A stretch of DNA of 64,000 nt from Methylobacter sp. KS41 (GTDB lineage Bacteria; Pseudomonadota; Gammaproteobacteria; Methylococcales; Methylomonadaceae), in NCBI GenBank assembly GCA_002862125.1, contig PHSP01000003.1, forward strand, positions 1,488,001 to 1,552,000, read 5' to 3'. Shown here piece after piece: positions 1 to 9,327 of this stretch (its first letter is position 1; every line of letters begins with the position of its first letter). The notes beneath the pieces are model-generated. The model was not told the origin of the DNA. It searched no databases and was given only the letters and a program-made list of their open reading frames with translations. The translations under genes and the position numbers were made by a program.

Positions 1-2191
1 GCTGATAAGGCTTGTTGAGAACAGTTAGGATTTTAGCGCCGATCACTTCAGTCTGAGCCGCAGCTTCGATTTCTTCTTCACTCAAGTCTTCCAGCATTAT
101 CACGAATTCATCGCCGCCCAGACGAGCAACGGTATCTCCTTCGCGAACATTGGATTCAAGACGTTTCGCAACCTGCTGCAGTAGAAAGTCTCCCATGTCA
201 TGGCCGAGGGTATCGTTAAGCGTCTTGAAATTATCCAGGTCTATAAATAGCAACGCGCCTTTTCGGCCGCTACGATGGCTGAAAGCCAATGCAGGGTTTA
301 AGCGGTCCCGAAGCAAGCGCCGGTTGGGCAGATTAGTAAGGGGATCGTAGAAGGCCAGTTGTTTAATCTCGTCCTCGGCAGCTTTACGATCGCTGATGTC
401 GATATGCGTAGTAACGTAATGAGTGACAATACCCGCGGCATCATTTACCGCAGTAATAGTTAGCCACACGGGAAAGTTTTCACCGCTCTTGCGCTGGTCC
501 AGAATTTCACCCTGCCAGGTCCCTGTATGATTAATACTATTCCACATGGCGGCATAAAAGGTATCGCCATGCCGCTCTGATTTGAACAAGTCCATTTTAT
601 GCCCGACCATTTCTTCAGAGGCGTAGCCGGTTAAGTCGGTGAAGGCTTGGTTGATTCTTAGAATTACTGCCTCCGCATTGGTGATGGCCATTGCCGCATG
701 AGATTCAAAAGCACTGGCAGCCACTCGAAGCTCTGTTTCAACCTGCTTGCGTTCGGTAATATCCTGAATGGTGCCGACCAGATGCCTTGGATTGCCGGAA
801 TCATCACATTCAATGTCGCCATGAGCAACTACCCAGCGTGTTTCACTATCAGAGAGACGGATAATCATATACTCTAGCAAAAAACGTTCACGGCCACGGA
901 TTATCTCCTGATACCGGTGAAGGATACGCTGACGATGGTCAGGATGGATCAATGTCGCCCAATTAGGCATATTCCGTGTAAATGATGCGTTAATGCCGAA
1001 AATATGATCCAACAGCGGGGAGCTTTCCCATTGGCTGGTAACCGGATCAATTACGAAGAAGGCAATTCCTGCGGTTTCTTGAGCCAAAAGCAAAAGTTTT
1101 TCGTGACGGCTGGTTATTTTATTTTTTCGTTTCAGGGACCTATAAAAAAATAATAACGTTAAGCTGACAAGCCCGGTTACTAGAGTAATGCTCAAGGCGA
1201 TTTTTCTATATCGGCGCAGTTTTTCCTTAGCCGCCAAGGCGTTTTCCTCATAGCTGAAATTTTGCAAGAACTGATCGTTTTTAACCATGCCTGCTTTGAT
1301 GAATGTTTCAGTCATGTGCCGCCAGCGCCAGGGATTCATGTGTCCCAGATCAATTACGTCAGGTACGATCAATGAACGTACTGCCTCGGCTTCAAATTCA
1401 AGATGTTTCCTGGATTTGCTAACTTTGTATTTATTGATCAATAGATCAATAATTTCTTGCGGGTGGTTCATTGCGTAATACCATCCTTCCAGACTGGCCT
1501 GACGGAATGCTTTTACTCGCTCAGGATGTTGTTTAAGTTCCTTTTCAGTGGTAAATAAAATGTCACTGTAGAAATCGACTCCATAATTGCGCGGATTGAG
1601 TACGATAAACTCAACCCCTTCCTGCTCTAGAAAGAAAGGCTCATTGCTCAGATATGAATTAAACGCGTCGACTTTACCGTCAGCCAGGTCACGAATTTCA
1701 TAACTGCTTGGAATGACATGGATGCTGTTAATGTCAACGCCCTCATTATTGAACATGGCGACAAAATCAGCGTCAACAGCTTGCTCAAGCAACATGACTT
1801 TTTTTCCGGCCAAACCATCCGGTGAAGAAATTCCGGAATCTTTGCGTGCAATTAACACGGAAGGCGAGTGTTGGTAAATTGCAGCCAGGGCGACAAGAGG
1901 CGCGCCGCGTAAACGTTCCAATAATAATTCGCTATTGGCCTCGCCGTATTGGGCATAACCTTGAAGAACTTCCCGGACCGGTTTTTTTTCCGGGGAGCCG
2001 GCATGGATAGTGACGTCGAGCCCGGCATTTTTGTAATACCCTTTTTCCAGCGCAGCGTAATACCCGGCAAACTGAAATTGATGATGCCAGCGTAACTGTA
2101 AATGAATTGGCTCAGCCGCTACTGAAAAGCATGGACATATAAGTATCATAACAAGTATGACAGCGGTTCTTATGATATTGAGATAATGCAC
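1..2191 (-). CDS. Sensor diguanylate cyclase: THI5/NMT1-like periplasmic domain, TM, two PAS, GGDEF (partial)
   Basis: Reading the minus strand from a GTG at 2191 gives about 730 codons without a stop to the window edge, so the C terminus is missing. The first ~27 residues form a signal peptide, followed by a solute-binding fold of the NMT1/THI5 type (the segment FAGYYAALEKGYYKNAGLDV near residues 39-58 is its hallmark), a transmembrane helix near 328-347, two PAS domains (about 360-600) and a GGDEF domain. The GGDEF motif at about 692-696 is intact and is preceded by an RxxD product-inhibition site (REGD), so the protein should make c-di-GMP. An EAL domain could lie beyond the edge. GTG is chosen because a stop lies in frame upstream and it gives a good signal peptide. 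The ligand is unknown; the family binds pyrimidine-type thiamine precursors, nitrate, taurine and similar small molecules. Confidence 0.85.
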   Translation of the reverse strand, partial: MHYLNIIRTAVILVMILICPCFSVAAEPIHLQLRWHHQFQFAGYYAALEKGYYKNAGLDVTIHAGSPEKKPVREVLQGYAQYGEANSELLLERLRGAPLVALAAIYQHSPSVLIARKDSGISSPDGLAGKKVMLLEQAVDADFVAMFNNEGVDINSIHVIPSSYEIRDLADGKVDAFNSYLSNEPFFLEQEGVEFIVLNPRNYGVDFYSDILFTTEKELKQHPERVKAFRQASLEGWYYAMNHPQEIIDLLINKYKVSKSRKHLEFEAEAVRSLIVPDVIDLGHMNPWRWRHMTETFIKAGMVKNDQFLQNFSYEENALAAKEKLRRYRKIALSITLVTGLVSLTLLFFYRSLKRKNKITSRHEKLLLLAQETAGIAFFVIDPVTSQWESSPLLDHIFGINASFTRNMPNWATLIHPDHRQRILHRYQEIIRGRERFLLEYMIIRLSDSETRWVVAHGDIECDDSGNPRHLVGTIQDITERKQVETELRVAASAFESHAAMAITNAEAVILRINQAFTDLTGYASEEMVGHKMDLFKSERHGDTFYAAMWNSINHTGTWQGEILDQRKSGENFPVWLTITAVNDAAGIVTHYVTTHIDISDRKAAEDEIKQLAFYDPLTNLPNRRLLRDRLNPALAFSHRSGRKGALLFIDLDNFKTLNDTLGHDMGDFLLQQVAKRLESNVREGDTVARLGGDEFVIMLEDLSEEEIEAAAQTEVIGAKILTVLNKPYQ

Positions 2192-2600
2192 TTTCTCTGC
2201 TGAATGCCAAATTCTCTATATTCAAAATATGAGATTGCTAAATGAGGAAGCTTTCAATCTAAACAGATATGGAATCAAGTTTCTTGATGCCTAAGTCCTC
2301 GAAACTTCGGTTTTACCTAAAAACATTGAAGCCGACCGACTAACAAATAAACCAGTGTAGATATGCAAATCCAAAAAATCAGGTGCGTAAAAGAATTAGA
2401 CGTTTTTCGCTCTGATGAGAATTAACATGGCGCTCATGAACCATGCCGGAAACGACTTTAACACCAATCTTGGTCTCTTTCAATTCTAAATGAGCCTTGA
2501 GCGAGCACCGTATATCAGGCGCTTATGTGGTTGAACACCGCTAAATATACGCTTTGAGATGAGAAAATTGATCGTCAAGCTCAACTATAACCCGCGGCTC
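2192..2600. other. Intergenic region between two minus-strand cyclase genes
   Basis: 409 bases with no convincing gene. On the minus strand about 46 codons (roughly 2520 down to a TGA at 2379) stay open and read like protein (KETKIGVKVV), but there is no start with a ribosome binding site and I do not recognise it, so it may be the tail of a decayed gene. The promoter of the THI5-sensor gene should lie here. Confidence 0.4.
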
Positions 2601-4148
2601 TTATTTAGACTCTGTCACTATTCCTTTGCTTTGTTCTTTCGCCTGGTACATTCTTTTATCCGCTTTATCGAGCAATTCGCTCATCTCCGTGCCATCATCT
2701 GGATAAACCGCGATTCCTATGCTGATACTAATATTCAGTTCTATGCTTCGAATTAGGACTGGCTGTTTCAACTTTTCACGAATTTTCTCCGCAACCATTT
2801 CCGCATTTTCATAAGATGTATTCTCAAGCAGGATCACAAACTCATCGCCGCTGATTCTGCTCAAAGTATCCTCATTTCTGATGCACTCTTTTAGTAGACT
2901 GCCCAGGGTTTTGAGCAGATGGTCGCCAACCTCGTGACCATAGGTGTCGTTCACTTTTTTGAATCCATTTAGATCGAGAAACATGGTTGAAAATGTCAGG
3001 TCGCGACGCTGTGTCCGGGAACAGGCCTGACTGAAGCGATCCGCCAGCAGGGTTCTATTGGGAAGCCCTGTCAAGGCATCGTGCGTCGCCATATGGAGCA
3101 AGCGATTTGCGGACTCTCGCCTTTGTTCTTCCTTGCGTAAATATATGTTCAGAAAAAGCAGCAAAAGAGCAAGGAACAGCAGCGAGGTAGAGCCAGCTGC
3201 AATTAGTAGAGGCATGTCAAGATCAGACCAGCCCAGTTGCTTGTCCACTTTGATCGCAAATGGCTGACTTCGATAGCTTAGCTTCGTTTCGGAGCTAAGT
3301 TTGGGAAATAGCCTTGCTTCTAATTTGTCCGGAGGCATCGATGCTGGAATATGCAATAAAGAACCTTCAGGCTCATCGCTTGAATAGCTTTGGTGAAAAA
3401 GATTAAACTCAAAATTTCCCAGCAAGAAAGCGATCTTGTTATGGATCGCTTCTGCACTGACTTCTATTAGCGCCACCGCTTGTTTTCTTTTGGAAATAAC
3501 TCCTTTCGGCGGATCGGGAACCGGGTAAAATAGAATATATCCCAGTGACCCTTCGACAAGTTTAAACGGGGTAGTAGCTACCGGGGACTTCAGTTTCTTC
3601 GATTGATTAAGCGCGTCGCGTAGAAAAGGTTCCGAGTCCATATCCACGCCGATCAATTGCTTGGTGTCGGGAGTCATCGGTTCTATAAAAATAATCGGGT
3701 CATATACCGGTTTTTTTTTGACCGCTTGCCAAGCGAGGCGGTCATTCACGTAATCGAATGCTTTCACTTTGTACTGGGGATACCAGTATCGTTTTTGTCT
3801 CGTAATAAACTTCGCTAAATCATTTCGTTTAACGGTAAGCGCTACTTCGAGCGCATTAATATGAGGGTAGCTGGCAAGAATTTGCCGTGCATAACGGGAT
3901 GCGCTTTCCCTGTCGGCATCCTCAATGGCGCTCAGAAACGCGCCAAAACCCTCCAGAACAGACTCGTTATCCCGGGCGATGAGTTCAACGCTATCGTGCA
4001 ATTGCAGAACCTTTTGATTGAAAGCAATTTCAGCATCATGCAGCGTTAATTTGAATACCAGACCCATCATGACAGACGATATTGCTGCCCAAGCCAGGAA
4101 AATGAAGCCGTAAATCCAGAAAGGTTTTATATTAAACATGTTTGGCAA
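2601..4148 (-). CDS. Membrane diguanylate cyclase with CHASE-like sensor domain
   Basis: The 515-residue protein has a transmembrane helix at about 10-33, a periplasmic region (about 40-305) that resembles a CHASE sensor (FGAFLSAIEDADRESASRYA then PVYDPIIFIEPM and PVATTPFKL), a second helix at about 310-335, and a GGDEF domain from about 350. The signature motif is SGDEF at 433-437 rather than GGDEF, with an RxxD inhibitory site (RNED) at 424-427. SGDEF variants of this family are known to be able to retain activity, so c-di-GMP synthesis is likely but not certain. It lies on the same strand as the THI5-sensor cyclase, separated by 409 bases, so the two are probably transcribed separately. 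CHASE domains bind small extracellular ligands; which one cannot be read from sequence. Confidence 0.85.
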   Translation of the reverse strand: MPNMFNIKPFWIYGFIFLAWAAISSVMMGLVFKLTLHDAEIAFNQKVLQLHDSVELIARDNESVLEGFGAFLSAIEDADRESASRYARQILASYPHINALEVALTVKRNDLAKFITRQKRYWYPQYKVKAFDYVNDRLAWQAVKKKPVYDPIIFIEPMTPDTKQLIGVDMDSEPFLRDALNQSKKLKSPVATTPFKLVEGSLGYILFYPVPDPPKGVISKRKQAVALIEVSAEAIHNKIAFLLGNFEFNLFHQSYSSDEPEGSLLHIPASMPPDKLEARLFPKLSSETKLSYRSQPFAIKVDKQLGWSDLDMPLLIAAGSTSLLFLALLLLFLNIYLRKEEQRRESANRLLHMATHDALTGLPNRTLLADRFSQACSRTQRRDLTFSTMFLDLNGFKKVNDTYGHEVGDHLLKTLGSLLKECIRNEDTLSRISGDEFVILLENTSYENAEMVAEKIREKLKQPVLIRSIELNISISIGIAVYPDDGTEMSELLDKADKRMYQAKEQSKGIVTESK

Positions 4149-4718
4149 ATAGGATTTTTATGTCGGTGTTCGCTGTTTCGGGTCGCTAAAGAGGCATGAA
4201 CTAAATTATTCTTCCTCGCAGATTAGTCCTGCCTGGCTTAACCGGCTATAAATTCAAATGATACAGTAGGCAGAAAGGTTAGGTGACATTTTTTCTCGCT
4301 AAAGAAATCGGTCAATCCTGCCTGCCTGTCTTTCCTTTATCCAATTTTAACCGTTGGAGAAACCGGGAATTAATATTCACTAAAAAAGGATAAGCATGAT
4401 TGCAAGATTATTATCAACATTAACTGCCGACCTATAGACGCGCAAGGGGCAACGCGTTAATGCCTGAAAAGCTGAAGTTCAGCCTGATGCATAAATGAAG
4501 CTTCGAATTCTTCTGAACCGGGCTTTTGTTTTATTAGAAGAAAATATAGACGTGATAATAAAAAAATGGGCATAAGTTTGGAAATATTTAAACAGATTTT
4601 TTTTAAAATTTAATATAAGCGAATGTACCGGAATCGATTGACGGGGTTGCTGGAGCCGTTCATGTATAATTCGCGCCATAACGGATTTTCCGGTTTCACA
4701 GCAGAAGCACAATAAATA
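4149..4718. other. AT-rich divergent intergenic region
   Basis: 570 bases separate the minus-strand cyclase from the plus-strand flippase. The stretch 4540-4620 is very AT-rich. A 13-codon ORF starting at the ATG of 4396 follows an AGGATA sequence but is too short to call. Both flanking genes must have their promoters here. Confidence 0.5.
4638..4670 (+). promoter_or_regulatory. Possible sigma70 promoter of the flippase gene
   Basis: A perfect TATAAT lies at 4665-4670, 48 bases before the ATG at 4719, with TTGACG at 4638-4643. The 21-base spacer is longer than the usual 16-18, so the -35 assignment is doubtful; the -10 element is the better part of the call. Confidence 0.4.
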
Positions 4719-6200
4719 ATGGGCATTATAAAAAAACTTGCATCTCAAACAGCAATCTACGGCATCAGCAGTATTTTCGGCCGCTTCCTCAATTACCTGT
4801 TAGTACCGCTTTATACCTATTACTTCTCCGCCGCACAATATGGCGTGGTATCAGAGTTTTATGCCTACGCCGGATTTTTTTCGGTTTTACTGCTGTTCGG
4901 GTTTGAGACCGGCTATTTCCGGTTTCGAGACAAGGAGCATACCGGCCGCGATGTTGCTTATTCAACGGCGCTGATTTTCGTTGTATTGGTTAATCTGGGG
5001 TTCTTTCTGGGTATTCTGCTCATTAATAAAAGGCTTTCAACAGCGTTGAACTACGCTAATCATCCTGAGTATGTGCTGTTTTTTACCCTGATTTTAACCC
5101 TCGATGCAATTGCATCCATTCCATTTGCCCGGTTGCGCGCGGAAGACAAGGCTTTTCGTTTTGCCGGAATCAAGGTAACTGAAATACTGATGACAGTACT
5201 GCTCAGTCTGTTTTTTATTGTTTATTGTCCCAAGGTTTACGCTGAAAATCCGCAGTCATGGATAAGCAAAATTTATGATCCGGATATTGGCATTGGTTAT
5301 ATTTTTATCGCCAACCTGATTGCCAGCCTGTTCAAGTTTTTGTTGCTGTTACCCCAGTTAACCGGGCTGGTCTGGGGGTTTGACCGGCAGCTGTTCGGCA
5401 GAATGATCCGTTACTCGCTGCCCATGGTGGTGATTGGTTTTGCGGGAATCATCAATGAAATGCTTGACCGCGCTTTGCTGAAATACATGTTGCCTTATGA
5501 TCTGCACTCTAACATGAGGATGTTGGGTATTTATAGCGCCTGCTACAAGCTGTCCATTTTAATGTCGTTATTTATTCAGGCTTTCCGCTATGCCGCCGAA
5601 CCTTTTTTCTTTGCCTATTCAGACAACAGCGATGCCCGTACAGTTTATGCCAAGGTGCTTAAGTTTTTTGTAATATTTTGCGTTTTCATTTTCTTACTGG
5701 TGACGCTGTTTATCGATTTTTTCAAATATTTTGTTGGGGAAGAGTTTCGAGCCGGTCTTGAAGTCGTGCCGGTTTTACTGCTAGCAAATTTGTTCCTGGG
5801 CATCTATGTCAATTTGTCGATTTGGTACAAATTGACCGATCGTACACTAATGGGCGCCTTTGTTTCTTTAGGCGGAGCGGCGCTGACGATTGCGCTCAAT
5901 ATTTGGTGGATACCCGAGTTCGGTTATGTCGGCTCGGCATGGGCGACACTGGCATGCTATGCAAGCATGGCGGTAGTGTCTTATTTGCTGGGGCGGCGCT
6001 ATTATCCTGTTGCTTACGATGTTAAACGCGTGCTCGGTTATATAATGCTTGGCGTCGGTTTGTATGGTGTTCGCGAACAGTTGCCTGTAGGCACCGGATG
6101 GCAAACGCCGTGGTTATTGTCCATCGAGTTGATGTCAATTTATATCCTGGTAACAGCGCTGTTCGAGGGGCGCCAGCTTAAGGTAATTGTTAAACGCTAG
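4719..6200 (+). CDS. Polysaccharide/oligosaccharide flippase (Wzx-like, MOP superfamily)
   Basis: A 493-residue polytopic membrane protein with about 12-14 hydrophobic helices throughout. The N terminus (LASQTAIYGISSIFGRFLNYLLVPLYTYY) is the typical opening of polysaccharide biosynthesis flippases, which move undecaprenyl-linked sugar units across the inner membrane. The length matches the family. No glycosyltransferase or polymerase genes lie next to it, so the transported glycan (O-antigen, capsule or exopolysaccharide) cannot be named. The AI-2E permease gene follows after 70 bases on the same strand and may be co-transcribed. Confidence 0.85.
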   Translation: MGIIKKLASQTAIYGISSIFGRFLNYLLVPLYTYYFSAAQYGVVSEFYAYAGFFSVLLLFGFETGYFRFRDKEHTGRDVAYSTALIFVVLVNLGFFLGILLINKRLSTALNYANHPEYVLFFTLILTLDAIASIPFARLRAEDKAFRFAGIKVTEILMTVLLSLFFIVYCPKVYAENPQSWISKIYDPDIGIGYIFIANLIASLFKFLLLLPQLTGLVWGFDRQLFGRMIRYSLPMVVIGFAGIINEMLDRALLKYMLPYDLHSNMRMLGIYSACYKLSILMSLFIQAFRYAAEPFFFAYSDNSDARTVYAKVLKFFVIFCVFIFLLVTLFIDFFKYFVGEEFRAGLEVVPVLLLANLFLGIYVNLSIWYKLTDRTLMGAFVSLGGAALTIALNIWWIPEFGYVGSAWATLACYASMAVVSYLLGRRYYPVAYDVKRVLGYIMLGVGLYGVREQLPVGTGWQTPWLLSIELMSIYILVTALFEGRQLKVIVKR

Positions 6201-6270
6201 GGTTGTCATAAAGTTGACTCTGAGCGAATGCTAAAATACTGCGCAGTTTTTAAAACATCTTTCATAGGCT

Positions 6271-7335
6271 ATGCCAAATAATCTGCAAGTGCGCGCTCGT
6301 TTCATCGGTGGTCTCATTTTAGTGTTGCTGGGGGGGTGGGTTTTACACAGTTTTCTCGCGTTGCTGGCTTGGGCCGTGGTGCTAGCAATTTCCACCTGGC
6401 CCGTTTATCAACGGTTATTGGCTTCTGATGATCTGCATGGAAAAATCACCTGGGTTGCTTTGTGGCTTACTTTGTTGATTGGGGCGATTATTTTGGCCCC
6501 ATTGGCTTATGGCTTGAGCCGATTGCTTCAAGAGGCGCAATCACTCGGTCAACTTCTCACTAATGCGCAAAATGTTGGTATTCCATCGCCAGCCTGGCTG
6601 GAAACCCTGCCAATCATTGGTCATTGGTCCAAAGAGTTTTGGATGAAAATGTTGGGTAGTTCAGAAGCCGCAAATGAATCCTTGCACTGGTTGGGCACAG
6701 GCAGTGCAGTTACTTTCACCAAAGATTTTGCCAGCCAGCTTGTGCAGCGATTCTTTGCTTTTCTGACCATTCTTCTGGTGTTGCTTTTTGTTTATCAACA
6801 TGGCGATGGCTTGGCCCGTCAGGTCTTGGCGAGCAGCCTTAAATTGTTTGGAGAAAGGGGTTTTCGCTATGCATTGCATGCGACAGCTGCCGTACGCGCC
6901 ACGGTTAACGGTATGATGCTGATCGGTCTGGGAAAAGGATTATTAATGGGTTGTGGTTATGCGCTTGCCGGCTTAAGCAATCCGGCAATGTTAGGAGCGT
7001 TAACCGGAATTTTTGCCATGATTCCCTTCGCGGCTAAACTGATTTTCGGTGCTTGCGCTCTGGTACTGGTGGCTGAAGGCCACATGGCTGCGGGCGGCGC
7101 GCTGTTTGTGTATGGTATGGTTCTTACTCTGGTGGCGGACAACTATGTGCGCCCGGCGTTAATCGGCGGAGCAGTCAGACTGCCTTTTGTATGGACGCTG
7201 CTGGGGATTTTTGGCGGCGTGGAGAACTTTGGTTTGCTGGGATTATTTTTGGGGCCAACACTGATGGCTGTGTTAATGTCGATCTGGCGTGACTGGATTG
7301 AGGAAATGAACCAACAGGAAGATTCAGAAGCATAA
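6271..7335 (+). CDS. AI-2E family transporter
   Basis: A 354-residue inner-membrane protein with about 7-8 helices and the conserved AI-2E/UPF0118 core: a run around VRATVNGMMLIGLGKGLLMG, then the closing segment YVRPALIGG...LPFVWTLLGIFGGVENFGLLG. Members of this family are secondary transporters, some moving autoinducer-2 and some acting as sodium/proton antiporters, so the substrate is not defined here. It sits between the flippase and an OmpA-type lipoprotein gene. The ATG at 6271 begins right before the first hydrophobic helix and gives the usual family length. Confidence 0.85.
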   Translation: MPNNLQVRARFIGGLILVLLGGWVLHSFLALLAWAVVLAISTWPVYQRLLASDDLHGKITWVALWLTLLIGAIILAPLAYGLSRLLQEAQSLGQLLTNAQNVGIPSPAWLETLPIIGHWSKEFWMKMLGSSEAANESLHWLGTGSAVTFTKDFASQLVQRFFAFLTILLVLLFVYQHGDGLARQVLASSLKLFGERGFRYALHATAAVRATVNGMMLIGLGKGLLMGCGYALAGLSNPAMLGALTGIFAMIPFAAKLIFGACALVLVAEGHMAAGGALFVYGMVLTLVADNYVRPALIGGAVRLPFVWTLLGIFGGVENFGLLGLFLGPTLMAVLMSIWRDWIEEMNQQEDSEA

Positions 7336-7465
7336 TAAAAGTAATCGGACAAAAGTTTTCTAGTGCATTTTACTTGCGGTCATGGACGCAACTAAAATCG
7401 TGTTTTAAACTTCTACGTTGACTTCGTCTGAAGGCTTGCAGTAATCAGTAAAGGACTTTGCAATT

Positions 7466-8236
7466 ATGAAAAAAAGACTATTAATTTTATGGATCAGTCC
7501 GGTACTTTTGACGGCTTGTATCACCGGTCCTTATAAAGGAGAATCCACAATCAGCAATGCAGCCAAAGGCGGGGGATCAGGCGCAGTCGCGGGTGCGGGC
7601 GCTGGAACATTATTTGGCGGCAACGATCTCAAGAATGCCGGAACTGGCGCTTTAGCAGGCGGCGCTATTGGCGCTTATATGGATAGTCAGCAACAGGAAA
7701 TGCAGCAGTCCTTACAGGGAACAGCTATTGAAGTTAAAAGGACGGCAGAAGATACGCTCAGTTTAAATATGCCAAGCAGCATTGCTTTCGCTTATAATTC
7801 AGCAACTTTAACACCCCAGGCGCAAACCGCACTGGACTTTGTGGCGAAGGTGTTAAATCACTACTCCGATTCAAAGATCACCATAGCCGGATATACCGCT
7901 GATACAGGAAGTGATGGTTTTAATCTTAAACTGTCTGAACAAAGAGCAGCCAGTGTCTCTACATATTTATCTTTACATAATGTCGATTATACACGTCTTA
8001 CCCAACGGGTAATGGGGGAAAGCATGCCGGAATTACCCAATACCAGCGAGGCGAACCGGGCGCAAAATAGCTGTGTAGAGTTAGTTATTGTCGCGGATCA
8101 AAATGCCGGCGCTCAGCAAGGAACTACCCCGCAACAGCAGGATTATCTACAACAACAAGGCAATCCTCAACAGCATGATTATCTGCAACAACAGGATGAA
8201 CTTCTACAGCAAGGCTATCCGCAACCGCAATTTTAG
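7466..8236 (+). CDS. OmpA/Pal-type outer-membrane lipoprotein with glycine zipper
   Basis: The 256-residue product has a lipoprotein signal with lipobox LLTAC (lipidated Cys18), a glycine-zipper membrane segment (about 35-70, GSGAVAGAGAGTLFGG), and an OmpA-like peptidoglycan-binding domain (about 100-205) with the LSEQRAASV helix carrying the conserved Arg. It would anchor the outer membrane to peptidoglycan, like YfiB-type proteins. Odd points: the usual NRRVE near the domain end reads NSCVE, and the C-terminal 45 residues are a glutamine-rich tail with repeated DYLQQQ units. An upstream AAGGAC sequence about 12 bases before the ATG is a plausible ribosome binding site. Its gene stands alone. 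Confidence 0.85.
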   Translation: MKKRLLILWISPVLLTACITGPYKGESTISNAAKGGGSGAVAGAGAGTLFGGNDLKNAGTGALAGGAIGAYMDSQQQEMQQSLQGTAIEVKRTAEDTLSLNMPSSIAFAYNSATLTPQAQTALDFVAKVLNHYSDSKITIAGYTADTGSDGFNLKLSEQRAASVSTYLSLHNVDYTRLTQRVMGESMPELPNTSEANRAQNSCVELVIVADQNAGAQQGTTPQQQDYLQQQGNPQQHDYLQQQDELLQQGYPQPQF

Positions 8237-8499
8237 GATGGCTTTGGTAGACGGTGAAGGAGTCACAATCAAGGGGCGGTTAGTGAATTTCAAGTCAGAC
8301 TTTAAATTGCTGCGAATAACCTGGACAGTTAGGCATGAGGTTGTTCATGGTTGCAATGAAGGGCAAAGAGTTTACTTTGAAATGCAATCGCTTTAGCGAT
8401 TGGCCGTCAAACCATATTGTTTAGCATAACGGGGCAATTATTCAAAAGGAAAGACTGGCGGTCCTATTTCATTCGAGACGTGGATTGAACGGCCTCCGT

Positions 8500-9237
8500 T
8501 CACGGTTTAACCGAGCTGACCAGTGCGTTCACGCCATCCCGGAAGTGCAAAGCGGTATCGCGGAATCCAATTTCGGCCATTGCGTCCAGAGCAAGTTGCA
8601 GTCGCATGATGTGATCCTCGGATTCATCGCTAAACAAATGGACGATCCACTGTTCCAGCAGATCGGGACGGTTCATTTCAAGGAAAACCCGGAAATAGTC
8701 TTTTACCTCCTCCTGGGTATTTCTGAGATGCTCATTCGCATCATCAACGGCATAACGGTCGCCGTTAATAAATAGGCCGCCGGGTTTTAGAACGCGTAAA
8801 ATTTCTTCAAGCACCTGCCGCCGGTATCCGTTCAGAAAATTGTGCAGCGCATAAGCGCTGGCGACGATATCGACTGAACCCGCTTGAATTCCTTGCAAAT
8901 GGGACAGCGCATCGTTTTCGATCAAATGCAGCTGGCCTTTCTCCAGAGCCTTGGCCAGGTTTTGTCGGGCCTGGGAGAGCATTGCCGGCGCATTATCGAT
9001 GCCGGTTATTTCAATATGATCCCGGTAAGCCAGCAGGTGCGCTGTCGTTATGCCTGTGCCGCAGCCTATTTCCAGCAGATTCAGATGTGTATATGGATAA
9101 GCGGGCATCCAGCTGCCGATAAATGCTCCGACTCTGCGGCTCATCTCTGCGGCGGATGGGCAAATTTGCTTGAGCATGTCATACTCGTCGGCAATCGGAC
9201 CGTGAAAAAGATGCTCTGCTGTATGTTTTTGTACCAT
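8500..9237 (-). CDS. Class I SAM-dependent methyltransferase
   Basis: The protein has a Rossmann-type methyltransferase fold: motif I LLEIGCGTGI, an acidic residue at the end of strand 2 (ITGIDNAPAML), motif with NDAL for the adenine side, and VASAYALHNF...LRVLKPGGLFINGD for motifs IV-VI. It resembles small-molecule methyltransferases of the UbiE/BioC type, but the substrate is not identifiable. The frame is open up to an ATG at 9327 (275 residues); I prefer the ATG at 9237 (245 residues) because AAGGA precedes it, though closely, and because homologous folds start near here. It is monocistronic and divergent from the small membrane protein gene. Confidence 0.8.
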   Translation of the reverse strand: MVQKHTAEHLFHGPIADEYDMLKQICPSAAEMSRRVGAFIGSWMPAYPYTHLNLLEIGCGTGITTAHLLAYRDHIEITGIDNAPAMLSQARQNLAKALEKGQLHLIENDALSHLQGIQAGSVDIVASAYALHNFLNGYRRQVLEEILRVLKPGGLFINGDRYAVDDANEHLRNTQEEVKDYFRVFLEMNRPDLLEQWIVHLFSDESEDHIMRLQLALDAMAEIGFRDTALHFRDGVNALVSSVKP

Positions 9238-9327
9238 TATCCTTAAAATCTCTTGGGTCTTGGCTTGTTGCCGGATATAACTATTTTCACCTGATTTGAG
9301 CCGAATTATCAAGCGTTGCCAGGTCAT

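Noticed and set aside
2379-2520. About 46 open minus-strand codons between the two cyclase genes
   Set aside because: Protein-like but without start codon or ribosome binding site; may be the remains of a gene, too short to name.
4479-4748. 89-codon minus-strand ORF over the flippase promoter
   Set aside because: Overlaps the promoter and start of the flippase gene; AT-rich and unlike protein.
8238-8396. 52-codon ORF starting right after the OmpA-like lipoprotein gene
   Set aside because: ATG lies almost on the previous stop without a binding site, and no family is recognised; possible but unsupported.
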